Shown: positions 1-9,435 of the stretch, piece after piece | Position numbering within the stretch: the first letter of the stretch is position 1 | How the letters are laid out: each line of letters opens with the position of its first letter | Assembly (NCBI GenBank): GCA_012931725.1 | Contig: CM022951.1 | Coordinates: forward strand, 37,188,383-37,252,382 | Length of the DNA stretch: 64,000 bases | Source of the DNA: Litsea cubeba | Lineage: Eukaryota; Streptophyta; Magnoliopsida; Laurales; Lauraceae | Direction: 5' to 3' | Position numbers and translations under genes: made by a program | Notes under the pieces: generated by a model | Databases searched by the model: none | The model's input: the letters and a program-made list of their open reading frames with translations, nothing else | What the model was told of the DNA's origin: nothing

Positions 1-544
1 CAAGACCATATTATGAACTTAAAATCTGCTATTTTCAGTTAATAATGATCACGTTTGCGATGTTTTCAACTTGGGCACTTTTTCAACCCGGTTAACACAA
101 ACATGCAGAAACATGGCTTCCCCAAACAATCCATGGTTATTTTTAAGGCACCCTTTGTAGTTTGTACTAAACCCACTGATAGATAAAATTGCTATTGGCC
201 AGACAACAAAACTGCTATTGGCTAGACAACAAAAAAAAATCAACATGGCATTATCAATTGAGAATTCACAATGTTATTCATGCTACAAACAACAAATATA
301 CATCCTCCAAAGAGAAACTTGAATCAAACAGCAACTAAGTTGCAACTGTGTCTTCCAAACACCCACTTAAATACAAAGCAATAACAAAGAGTCACCAAAT
401 AGAGTGTTGTCTACATGTTAGGACAGTAACCTCAGCAATCATACGACTTAATTTAGGCTCTACAATCTCATTACCTCTGGAGAAAAGGAAAATAAAAAAT
501 ATCATATATTCTGGGAATAAAAATGATATAGGAACTGCATATAC
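1..544. other. AT-rich non-coding DNA
   Basis: No convincing exon was recognised on either strand. It lies directly downstream, on the minus strand, of the MAPKKK exon fragment, so it may include remnants of that gene's following intron. The kinase exons expected next in a YODA-like gene were not seen. The short open frames here have no recognisable motif. Confidence 0.5.
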
Positions 545-1085
545 CAGTTAAATCCAGCATAAACATGCCCAAATGTTCCCCTCCTAAGAAGTCTTCCCTT
601 CTTCCATCTTGAATGGAGACCGGGCATGCTCTCATTTATCCCATTATTTCTTGACGAATGTGAATTAGGAGAACCCGATGGGATTGGTGTAAGTGAATTA
701 GGAGAACCCGGTGGGAGTGGAAGAGGATGACACTTAGTCCTCCCATCTTCATTCTTCTCCATAGAAGACCCTGGACTGAAACCATTAACTCGGGCATGCA
801 AAGGTGACGTTGGAAAAGCATGCCCTCTTAAACCTGGTCCTGGGCTCCTTGATCTTGGGTTGAATTCAAGCTCTATAGATGCTCTAGGACTACATAAGGT
901 GCTCCCAGTGGGAGTAGATGAACCATGATATTCACTTCTTCGAGAAAAAAGAAATGTCTGGAACTCTGGAATGCTCTAGAATTGGACTGCTAGAAGAATG
1001 AGTCATGTTGTCCACAATGTGTTGCCGTCTATGTAAGTCGGGTTTCAGACTTCTGCCCCTTGGTGTGTTTGTGGGGTCTGAATAT
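545..1085 (-). pseudogene. YODA/MAPKKK-like exon fragment, frameshifted
   Basis: The minus strand encodes a Ser/Pro-rich stretch with CHPLPLPPGSP followed by WKKGRLLRRGTFGHVYAGFN, the start of a plant YODA/MEKK-type kinase domain (linker, then the glycine-rich ATP loop GxGxFGxV). Family members usually have LLGRGTFGHVY, so the first loop glycine is replaced by arginine here. The exon is bounded by an acceptor AG at 1086-1087 and a donor GT at 543-544, directly after GFN, where a splice site would be expected. The upstream coding frame and the kinase frame differ by one base around the homopolymer at 945-950, so the fragment is frameshifted. No other kinase exons are visible. In the living family this is a MAPKKK of stomatal, embryo and immune signalling; here it is probably a captured, non-functional piece. 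Confidence 0.75.
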
Positions 1086-1560
1086 CTAACAATTGAAAGT
1101 GAAGAAAATAATTAGCAACATAACACTTCAGAATGGTTGCCAGATAAAATGTACAATGACTAACAAAAGAAACAAAAATCATATTTTTTTAAAAAAACAC
1201 ACACATGCAAGAAATTAATCACAATTACCAAAACACTCCAGATATTCTTCCTTTAACACAACTGATATGACAAAAGATATGAGAACATAAAGATATGTGA
1301 TAGGAAGTAGTTTGTCAGCACAAAATTCCAACATCCTTGCACAATTATGATGCAGCTCAATAATTATTGTGACCAAGATGGGAACCATGCAACAATCTTC
1401 TAAATAAAAATGACTTCCAAAAGAAGTTCTCAAATTGTCCACCAAAGCCCTGAGATTAGATTCAGATAAAAATGATTGAACAAAAATAGGAACTACTGAT
1501 GTACAACAAATATAGGAAATATTATAATTTTTCTCTCCCCTATGGGTTTTAGGACTATAC
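1086..1560. other. AT-rich spacer between MAPKKK and CBL fragments
   Basis: A minus-strand open frame (1215-1445) is present but matches no family I recognise. The rest looks intronic or intergenic. The CBL exons expected downstream of 1561 on the minus strand (the EF-hand 1-4 region) are not visible here. Confidence 0.4.
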
Positions 1561-1638
1561 CCATCTTTCCGTCATCAATAACAGCACTGCTTATCTTCTT
1601 AAACAGCTCATATAATGCTTCTATTTCGCTTACGTTGA
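1561..1638 (-). pseudogene. Calcineurin B-like protein, second exon fragment
   Basis: Minus-strand translation gives VSEIEALYELFKKISSAVID followed by DG, the highly conserved segment that opens the first EF-hand of plant CBL calcium sensors, the activators of CIPK kinases. The acceptor AG is at 1639-1640 and a GT at 1559-1560 follows the exon. The phase matches the preceding CBL exon (one base plus two bases complete a codon). The end differs from normal CBLs, which read DGLINKEEFQ; here DG is followed by KMG before the GT. No later CBL exons are recognisable, so all four complete EF-hands are missing. Confidence 0.8.
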
Positions 1639-2113
1639 CTGCAAAAGTTGATATCACAATGCATTACAGTTTGTCATAAATTAATGATTGCAGCAAGCAA
1701 GAACAGCACACAAAGATCATTGAATTACCCAAATATAAAAAGGGAAGACTAAATGAAAAGATTTTACTCGAAGCCCTAATTGTTTGACTCTTTTATTGTC
1801 CACAAAGTTACATACATTTGATGATTTGAAAAATATCTGACAAAGAGTATAGGCCAATGAGATGTTTACTGGTATTTTCATAAATGCCATTTTATAATGA
1901 AACTAAAGTCCATCTTCAAAGATATGTGTGATGCAAAAGGGGGAAAATGCAGTAAAATGGAGGGCATAACAACAAAGACAACTCCAAAAATTATGAGACA
2001 GCGATCATGAAACTAACAATCATCTTCATAGAGACTGATCAAATCAACCACTAGGATGAAGTCCTCAAGATTATATTAAAACTTAAATGCAATGAAAACG
2101 TTTGGCAACATAC
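1639..2113 (-). other. Intron between the two CBL exon fragments
   Basis: Begins with GT at 2112-2113 and ends with AG at 1639-1640 on the minus strand, AT-rich, phase 1. It is retained, so the CBL piece was copied as genomic DNA, not from spliced mRNA. Confidence 0.6.
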
Positions 2114-2244
2114 CCACTGTTTCCCTCACTAAAACTTCAGGATCTTTGAGGCCTTTAGGCTGCTTATACAAATCGAGATCACAACATCTAAGCAGTACAG
2201 CTAACAGATGCTTGAAAGTTGAAACCATCTAGGCACTGCAACAT
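2114..2244 (-). pseudogene. Calcineurin B-like protein, first exon fragment, frameshifted
   Basis: Starts at an ATG (2242-2244) encoding MLQCLDGF, the CBL2/CBL3/CBL10-type N-terminus. It continues in another frame as KHLLAVLLRCCDLDLYKQPK and then GLKDPEVLVRETV, matching the family pattern of a D-LYKQ-GL-DPE-LARETV segment before the first EF-hand. The frame change comes from what looks like a 7-bp near-tandem duplication (TTTCAA then CTTTCAA) just after the DGF codons. In the CBL2/3 subgroup the N-terminus sends the protein to the tonoplast. As it stands the reading frame stops within about 18 codons, so this is a pseudogene fragment. Confidence 0.8.
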
Positions 2245-2947
2245 GATATTTCCAGGTCATCAAAACACTCCATACCTACATTTGGAAAAAGAAAATTAGA
2301 AAATATTCAGGTCACTTCAGTGAAGATGAATATAGCCAAGATACAACCAGAAGGCACCTTGGAAAAGGAAAATAAACTTTACTACTTTGTGTTTCTGCTG
2401 ACCCAAGCTCAAATGCAAGGACCATAGAAACCAAAGAGAATACCTAAAAACTTTATTTGTTATTGAAAATGAAAATAGTACAGTTATGACAGCTTGAGCA
2501 TGCAAGAAATACACTTCAAGTCTCTATAGAAGTTCCAAACTAGCTACAGAATAAACCAACCATGTAATTTTTTTTTAAAAAAAATGAATTGGGCCTCGAG
2601 GTCAAATCCAATGCTGTACATGTCTGATTAAGTAAAATTATCAAATATCAATGTTCCCGGTATATCCCAAAAAACGCGAAAAGGCATAAACGACAAGGCA
2701 AAGATCCATGGACTTGTTTCCATGGTGCACATAACACAAGCGAGAATAAATTCTCCGCAGGAGAAGAAACCAAAAATCCAGGCAGTAAATAAACCATAGG
2801 ACCAGAAATATAGAATTTCTTCATGGCTACACATCCACAGACGATATGCTTCCAAGTAAGAGATCAAAACAATGATAATCCTTATATGAGGATGAGTCCC
2901 ACAACAAGACATATAATAACATGATTAAGAAGTTTATTTTGAAGTTC
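2245..2947. other. AT-rich DNA without recognisable gene
   Basis: Minus-strand open frames at 2317-2514 and 2628-2912 have no recognisable domain and biased hydrophobic composition. I see nothing else that can be supported. Confidence 0.4.
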
Positions 2948-3452
2948 AAAATTATAAGCATAACATACACACCCGAAAATCCTACACCTCTGAAAGTAAA
3001 TAATCTGAAGAGAGATACTGAACCAAAGATTTCCATGAAGTATTTGCTGGATAATTGATTAATAATATACAAGTTGTTAAAACAATCTCCAAGCAAAGAT
3101 ACATAAAAACTGAAGTATGCTAGGACATCTCATATGTGAACTTCTTTTTTGAAGTGAAGTGTGGTAGGTCATCTCATCTTCCAAAGACAATGGATTTTCG
3201 GGTCAAAATTATAAGCATAACATACACACCCGAAAATCCTACACCTCTGAAAGTAAATAATCTGAAGAGAGATACTGAACCAAAGATTTCCATGAAGTAT
3301 TTGCTGGATAATTGATTAATAATATACAAGTTGTTAAAACAATCTCCAAGCAAAGATACTTAAAAAACTGAAGTATGCTAGGACATCTCATATGTGAACT
3401 TCTTTTTTGAAGTGAAGTGTGGTAGGTCATCTCATCTTCCAAAGAAAATGGA
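2948..3452. repeat. Tandem duplication of about 250 bp
   Basis: The block starting near 2948 (ATTATAAGCATAACATACAC) recurs near 3205, offset about 257 bp, and the match runs to about 3194 and 3452. The copies differ by a few single-base changes and indels, so the duplication is fairly recent. It has no coding content. Confidence 0.9.
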
Positions 3453-4733
3453 ATCAAATCTTGACAATGATATCACCTGTAATCAAATGAATATTTAAAA
3501 AAATTAAAAAAATAAAAAAACCTTCAATCTTCATCATCATACATTTTGCATTCCTAAGAAAGGACTTTTCAGTAAAGGAGAAGGATCAAGTGTCGATGAC
3601 GGAATCTGTATACAACCATCACTTTTTATTATTTATTTACTTATTTATTGAATGGTTACAACCATCAATTTTCATATAATGAAGAGCAGAAAACCATTTC
3701 TCTAGATAAGCTACCATCCACTTATTAAGTATCACACAATACCAACATGGATCTCTTTCTCAATGATTCATCCCCTCCCATTTCCTAGAAAAACACTTGG
3801 AAAATGCAATTATACCGAGTTCCACCACACTTGGCAACCCATTGCCATTAAAGGAATATACACATGCTGTGTCATCTTCAGCATCTCAAAAAACTTGTCA
3901 ACTTCACATATGCACATCCCTTTTGAAGATTAAGCTCCAAATCGACACTCCATTCAACCCGTCAACATGCGTGTCCACACCATAATAGACTTTTCTCCCA
4001 AAGATCGAATTTCATAGTATGCCCTCTTTTTTCTACACATTCTATGACTATCTCCTTACAGACCTGCTTCACCCGCACATGGTTTTGGGCCTTTCACACA
4101 CTTCATCACTTGCTTGTAATTACTACCATACCAAAATACAGCAATACGATAAGAAAAAAAAAGCAGCAGTGATTTGCTTGTTTATAGGAGGAAAAGAGCA
4201 AAATAGAACAAGGCAAATGCTATTTTTTTCCGTTTTTTTCTTTTTTGTTTCCCTAATTGCAACACCAAATTACTAGACAATGGAAAAACAGAAGAGCAAA
4301 AAAGGTGTTCCTCTAACCCCAACTGGCCTTAAGGTTGTCTTTTTCATGCATCTCAAACCACAAGCAATCTTAATATGTTAGGAGAACGATGATCAACAGA
4401 TATCCATTTCTCTGTGTTTGGGGCAGTACCAGGATCACATATCACATTAACTAGGTCAAACTTTTTTTACAACTTCACCCAAACAATACTAGCAATGTGC
4501 TCTTAATGACCTGAGGAGAGGGGATAAAAAAAAGATCCAACCTCTAGCAGCTTCTAATTTTCATATGTCCACAAACACAATTGCAGTTCCCCAAAACACA
4601 TCAAAAATCATCAAAGACTCCAAACACAAACCAATGCAATTTCAAGATCCCCAAACAATTGAAACAATCTAAGAGAGGAGATTGGGTGATGGAAAAAATG
4701 AAGAAAATGAGGGAAAGAAAGGTCCAACCCAAC
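3453..4733. other. AT-rich DNA downstream of FYVE exon, no clear gene
   Basis: This includes the start of the FYVE intron (donor GT at 4732-4733, minus strand). A minus-strand stretch near 4380-4475 reads openly (FDLVNVICDPGTAPNTEKW) and could be another exon fragment, but I do not recognise it. The second half of the FYVE finger (an HHCRRCGG-type motif) was looked for and not found. Confidence 0.4.
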
Positions 4734-4847
4734 CTTGCGATTAAAGAAGGTGAACTGAGAAGAACAACCCTGACAATGAGATGCGTCCTCCACCCAATTG
4801 ACTCCTTGCATTGATGGCTTTACAGGAAATCCAATCTTCTCCAACAT
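4734..4847 (-). pseudogene. FYVE zinc-finger protein, first exon fragment
   Basis: The exon encodes MLEKIGFPVKPSMQGVNWVE then DASHCQGCSSQFTFFNRK. This is the start of a plant FYVE-domain protein: the WxxD motif is degenerate (WVED), followed by the first Cys pair CxxC of the zinc finger. The coding segment ends in an AAG|GT donor at 4732-4733, exactly before the position where the RKHHCRRCGG motif should continue. FYVE fingers bind phosphatidylinositol 3-phosphate on endosomes. Only 38 codons are present and the basic PI3P-binding motif is missing. It is intact as far as it goes, so it could be the first exon of a gene with a long intron, but a captured fragment is more likely given the CBL and MAPKKK pieces next to it. 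Confidence 0.75.
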
Positions 4848-5283
4848 CTTGCCTCTCCTCTCCTTTCTCTCTAGTTTCTAGTTTCTGCACACCATAGCAA
4901 TCAAAGATCTCTTAACGCCTCTTCTCCGTTGCCCTCTAGTGAATGACGATTGCCACATCTGAGGCGAGACACGAATGAGAAGGGAAAGAGAAAGAGAAAA
5001 GGGGGGGATTTCTGCTCTCCTCTGCAATCGATCTCCATGGGACACTTTTCTTTGAGTGATTTTTGAGAAAGAGAGGAAATCTGCGAGAAATTTTGGGGAA
5101 GAAAGGAGAACGAAGGGTAAAAGGGTATGGGATTGAAAACGATGTTGTTTGAAACAAGGGTAAAACAGTAAAAAAAATCCATGTATGAACATCAAAATGG
5201 GCATTACCTTGTATTTCACACAAATTCGTATAATACAAGTATAGAACCACTTTTTTGGTAAAAACCCCATTTAACTTATCCAT
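4848..5283 (-). promoter_or_regulatory. Upstream region of the FYVE exon (5' UTR/promoter-like)
   Basis: On the minus strand this is pyrimidine-rich (TTTCTCTTTCTCTTTCCC-like) ahead of the ATG at 4847, as is common in plant 5' leaders. The overlapping open frames have no family resemblance. No clear TATA box was fixed. Confidence 0.35.
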
Positions 5284-5385
5284 GTTTACATGAACTGATC
5301 TCCATTATCAGAAAATGTAGTTTAACTAATCTATATTACATGAAATGATTTCCTTTATCAGAAAATGTATTTACCATATCTACAC
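5271..5385. repeat. Two copies of a 50-bp direct repeat
   Basis: ACATGAACTGAT...TTATCAGAAAATGTA at 5288 recurs with changes at 5338 (offset 50 bp). It lies between the gene-fragment block and the LINE. Confidence 0.7.
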
Positions 5386-5567
5386 AACAAATTATTGAAA
5401 GCATGAAAAATGCAATATATGGTGAGCTCAGAAACTAGAATAAGGGGCATGATCATGGGTTGTTATTCTGGGTGCTTTTCAACCCGAGCACATCGTCAAT
5501 ATAACTGGCAATGAATTCAGATCTTCTTTGAGGATTTTTCCCCCTTCTTCCGAGGATGTAGGAAATC

Positions 5568-6147
5568 GTGTGTGGCCCACTTGCCATGGGTCTCACGTCA
5601 GATAATGAAATGCAGATGCCAGCAGAGAATACAATCTCACTTAGAGTAAAACTTGATTTATCTCCACAAATAAGACTCCCAGTAGGATCAGTAGATGTTA
5701 ATTTCTTGGCAAAAACTCTGCAGCTTTCTTTACTTGTTCTTTTAGAAACAAAAATAAAGCCATGTGCTATGTACAATGTTAAGAATTTTCTGCTTCCTAA
5801 TGGGTGGGTGGATGTTTCCAACAGCAAAACTTGCAACTCAGCTCGAATTTGGATTCTTTGGGACCCGAGAATTTTTAATGTTTCTATTATTGCTATGGAC
5901 GTTCAGTGTATCCATTGCCAAGTTTTTATGAACTATAATTCTCAACTCACAACATGTTATGGTGATAATAATCATGTTGTTCGTCGTGAACTCTGGAGTA
6001 GCGTTGTTAGGTTCTCAAAATCTATTTCAGGGGCTTGGCTAGTGGATGGTGACTTTAATTCTGTGAGATGGAGTTCGGATAAAAGGGGTCAAGCAACTCC
6101 AAGGTTAACAGGAGTTTTCTGATTTTAATGAGTGTATAAACCCATCG
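5568..6147 (+). pseudogene. LINE endonuclease domain, 5' part
   Basis: The frame encodes LLETK near the middle, then ARIWILWDP and WLVDGDFNSVRW. These are the glutamate (ETK) and GDFN motifs of the apurinic/apyrimidinic-type endonuclease of plant L1-clade LINE ORF2, the enzyme that nicks target DNA to prime reverse transcription. A one-base shift near 6110 moves the frame before DFNECINPS, which runs up to the insertion at 6148. The domain resumes at 16406. The reverse transcriptase is not in the window; it should lie beyond the nested insertions. No start was assigned because the copy is degenerate. Confidence 0.85.
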
Positions 6148-7224
6148 TGAAACACCCTGACCCCTAATACTATCTTAATTATAATTAATTGTGTGTTAGC
6201 TAATTAAGCGTATTTAGAGTCTTAGCAGGTCGGGTTTGATGTGTGGATCACGCGTGTGAAGTCTCACGCGATTCCGAGCGCGTAAGGGAAGAGTAGGGGG
6301 TTGATTTTCAATTTTGGAAAGTTTTTAGGGGCTTTTATGATATTATGAGTTTTCGCGAGTTTGGGTGCATCAGATAGGTCTCGGTATTTCACGAATTTAA
6401 CCTTCAGTCACGTTTCGATTCGACGTGTCGAAGGGGCCCTAATGATCACTTTAGTGAAGCCAAGGACTAAACTGTAATTTCCCAAACCCCAAACCCTATT
6501 AATATCCAACTATTCCCTCATTTCTCCCTTTCTCACTTCACTCTCTCTAGCTCTCATTCTCTCATCTCCCTCACTGCCTCCTTGCCATTTTCGGCCACCG
6601 GAGCTCTGACGTTGCCGGCCGAACTTCACTTTTTCTTCCCCAAGTCTCCAAGACCTCACCCATCTCTTTTTTGAAACCTCTCCCTCAACACCCACTTCAA
6701 GGTAAGCTTCCAAGCTTTTAGGTTTAGGTCTCATTCATTCTTTTGCTTAGAAATGGATTAGAGAGATTCACCCCAACCCATTGCATGCATATTGTAGATC
6801 GATTTTGGGTTGAGAGTTGTTTCTCCAAGCTTGAGCTCATTTTGGGGGTTTTCCCCCTTTTTCTTATGTTAGAAGCTCTCCATCTTAAGGCAAGTTAATA
6901 AACATATGTGTATGCTTTGATATGTTTGTCTTTCTTTGAATTGATGATTAATGATGATTTAGATGAGCATTTGCTCAATTGATGTCTTGGATTTTGTAAA
7001 ACATGATAATTAGGTTTATATGTTTAATGAAATGGATGAATGGATGGATGGGATTGAATGGACTTGTGATGAGGATGGCTAAGGGATTTGGAGAGGGCTA
7101 GGCCCTATTTTTCCTTGTCTGCATGGGTGGATGTAGGAGGGAGTGAAACTCCCATTTATGAACCAAATGCAGAATTCGCTTCAGAATTCTGGGAGCAGTC
7201 GGTTAATCGAACCTGGGTGTTGGT

Positions 7225-7455
7225 TAACCAAACTGCAGCTCGGTGACCCTCGGTGACCTGTCGGTCCCACTTCAAGAAAGAGGCATATTTTGGAGGAGTT
7301 GGTCATTCGGTCACATTGACAGTCAACCCCCTCGGTTGACTGAACTGTAGCTTGGCGACCTGTCGGTCCCAATTCTAGAAAGTGACATTTCTAGAAGAGT
7401 TGTGCGGTCGGTCATCCTGTCAGTCAACCCCTTGGGTAACCGAACTGGTTGGTTA
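7225..7455. repeat. Tandem repeat with GGTTAACCGA-like motifs
   Basis: Two diverged copies of a unit of roughly 110 bp, each containing a GACCTGTCGGTCCCA block, a TTCTAGAA/TTCAAGAA block and CAGTCAACCCC. They are surrounded by short palindromic GGTTAACC words. The frames across it have no domain. Confidence 0.65.
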
Positions 7456-7919
7456 ACCGACTATGGTGTTTATCCTGACCAAACTTCCCTTTCTGAAAAG
7501 GGACTATCCCCTTGGTTTGAGGACTTAAGTGGAACCTTTGCTACCCCCTTTTGGACTCATTTGACTATGTGTGAAGATGTTTAGCAGATGTTCTTCACGG
7601 TTATTCCGGTTGTATTAGGATTCTTTTAGATCTATATAGTTTGCAATTTGATGACAGCATATGCATTCATTTTAAACATTTCTTGAAGCTTCTCATATGC
7701 ATCTTTATCTAAAAAATCATGAATAAGTCTTGAGTGTTGAATACTTAGTTTTGACAAAATCGTTTTCTCAACTAACATATTTTAGTCGATCTCATCACAT
7801 GTTCCATGTTGCCTTTCTTGACCCTAAAACTCTTCTTTTGAACATGTTTGCAAATATCATTTTCTCAAGGGTTTCAGCTTAGATCTTCAGGTCATCAGAT
7901 ATTGCTCAGTTTTCAACTG

Positions 7920-8270
7920 TAGGTGACCCGTCGGTCAAGTGTCGGCTAACCAAGATAGGAACCGACCCTCACCAAACCAAGTTCGGTTATAATTCCAGAG
8001 AGCTCATTTTTCTTATCGGTGACATGTCTGTCAGGTCTTGGTTAACTGAACTTACTTTTGATCCTCACCGAACCAAGTGCGGTTCATAAACCAGAGAGCT
8101 TGTTTTCCAGCATTTTTGTATGGTCGGTTAGGCTGTCGGTCAACTCAAGGTTAACCAACACATTTCGATGAACCAACATGGATCTCAGTTTGAAAAATTT
8201 ATGACCATTGGGATATGACCGTTGAGTTCGGTTAACCGAACCCGAAATCCGATTAACCGACAAGAGAGCT
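7920..8270. repeat. Second array of GGTTAACC/ACCGAACC motifs
   Basis: Two or three diverged units carrying CCTCACCGAACCAAG, GGTTAT/GGTTCATAA and CCAGAGAGCT. A TATA-like CTATAAAATTTGAG follows at about 8287, so this may be the U3 part of an LTR promoter. Confidence 0.55.
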
Positions 8271-9112
8271 GTTAGGAAATTTTCACTCTATAAAATTTGA
8301 GCCTTTCCTTGGGTTTTGAGCTAGCACTTTTGAAAAACCTTTGAAGAAAAATTAGACCAAGGATTGGGAAGGCAGCTAAGGAAATTAAGCTAGTGTGGGA
8401 TTTGGGAAGCAGGCCTTTCATTTCATAAGTTACATCTCTTAGTAAGCTTTGCTTTCAACATCAAATGTTTCATGCTTTGCTTAAATGATTGGTAAATCAA
8501 TTTTAGCATGCTAACTATGATTTGATGAATCCATTACATGTATTACATTTCAGATTACTTTGATATTTTGGATTCTTCATTTAGATTCAAACCAAGTTGT
8601 TTTTAACTCTTATATCATAATGAAATCATGCTTTGATAAAAACTTTGATTTCTCTCATAGCATGATTCTAATATTTGGTTGAATCTCTTGTTGTTTTTCC
8701 ATTCCTTGAAACATATAGCTAAATTACTTTGTTTTGGAAACAGCAAGTATATTCATCACATGTTTTAGTTTTGAAAAACTTTCTTACAACCTGTAAACTC
8801 TTGTTAGGCATATCTTTATCAAGTTGTTTCTCATTTAACATGTGATTAGCATTTTCAATTCAATCTACATTTGGGTTTCAAACCTTCAAAAGCTTTAAGT
8901 TTATATCCATTGAGCTATCAATTTTAAAACTTCATTAAAATACTCATGCATACACATTGAGCATTCATCTTTGCATTTATAGTAGGTGTATGTGTATGAG
9001 TTGGATTTACATGTTCATATTCGCCTAGTTAAGAGGCATTTTAATTTAGTAAACTTGTATCTCTTCAAGTGTTGTGCAGATACTTTCTTAAGACAACCTA
9101 TCATTTTTTAAA

Positions 9113-9285
9113 GGTTATTGCTAGGCCTAAGAAAAGCACAAGTACTGTAGATGTTAAGGGTGAACCTGAAAACCCAAGAGGTTATTGCTTAGCCTTGGAA
9201 AGCATAGTGTAGAGGTTATTGCTTAGCCCTAAAAAAGCATCTTGTAAAGGTTATTGCTTAGCCTATTAAAAACATAGATAGTGGA
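9113..9285. repeat. Short tandem array around GGTTATTGCTTAGCC
   Basis: Four copies of GGTTATTGCT(T)AGCC begin near 9113, 9180, 9213 and 9249. The last three are about 33-36 bp apart and alternate with AAAGCAT. Non-coding. Confidence 0.8.
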
Positions 9286-9435
9286 AATCCGGTGAGGTGT
9301 AAGATCACAAGCCGAATGTGGATGTAGGCATTGAGGCCGAACTACTATAAATCTTTGAGTTATGGTGAATGCATTGTGGTGATTATCTCTGTTAGCTTCT
9401 GCACTTACTTTCATAATAATCTCCAAGTGACTAAT

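Noticed and set aside
1561..2244. Functional CBL gene
   Set aside because: Frameshift in exon 1, abnormal end of exon 2 and no EF-hand exons within reach.
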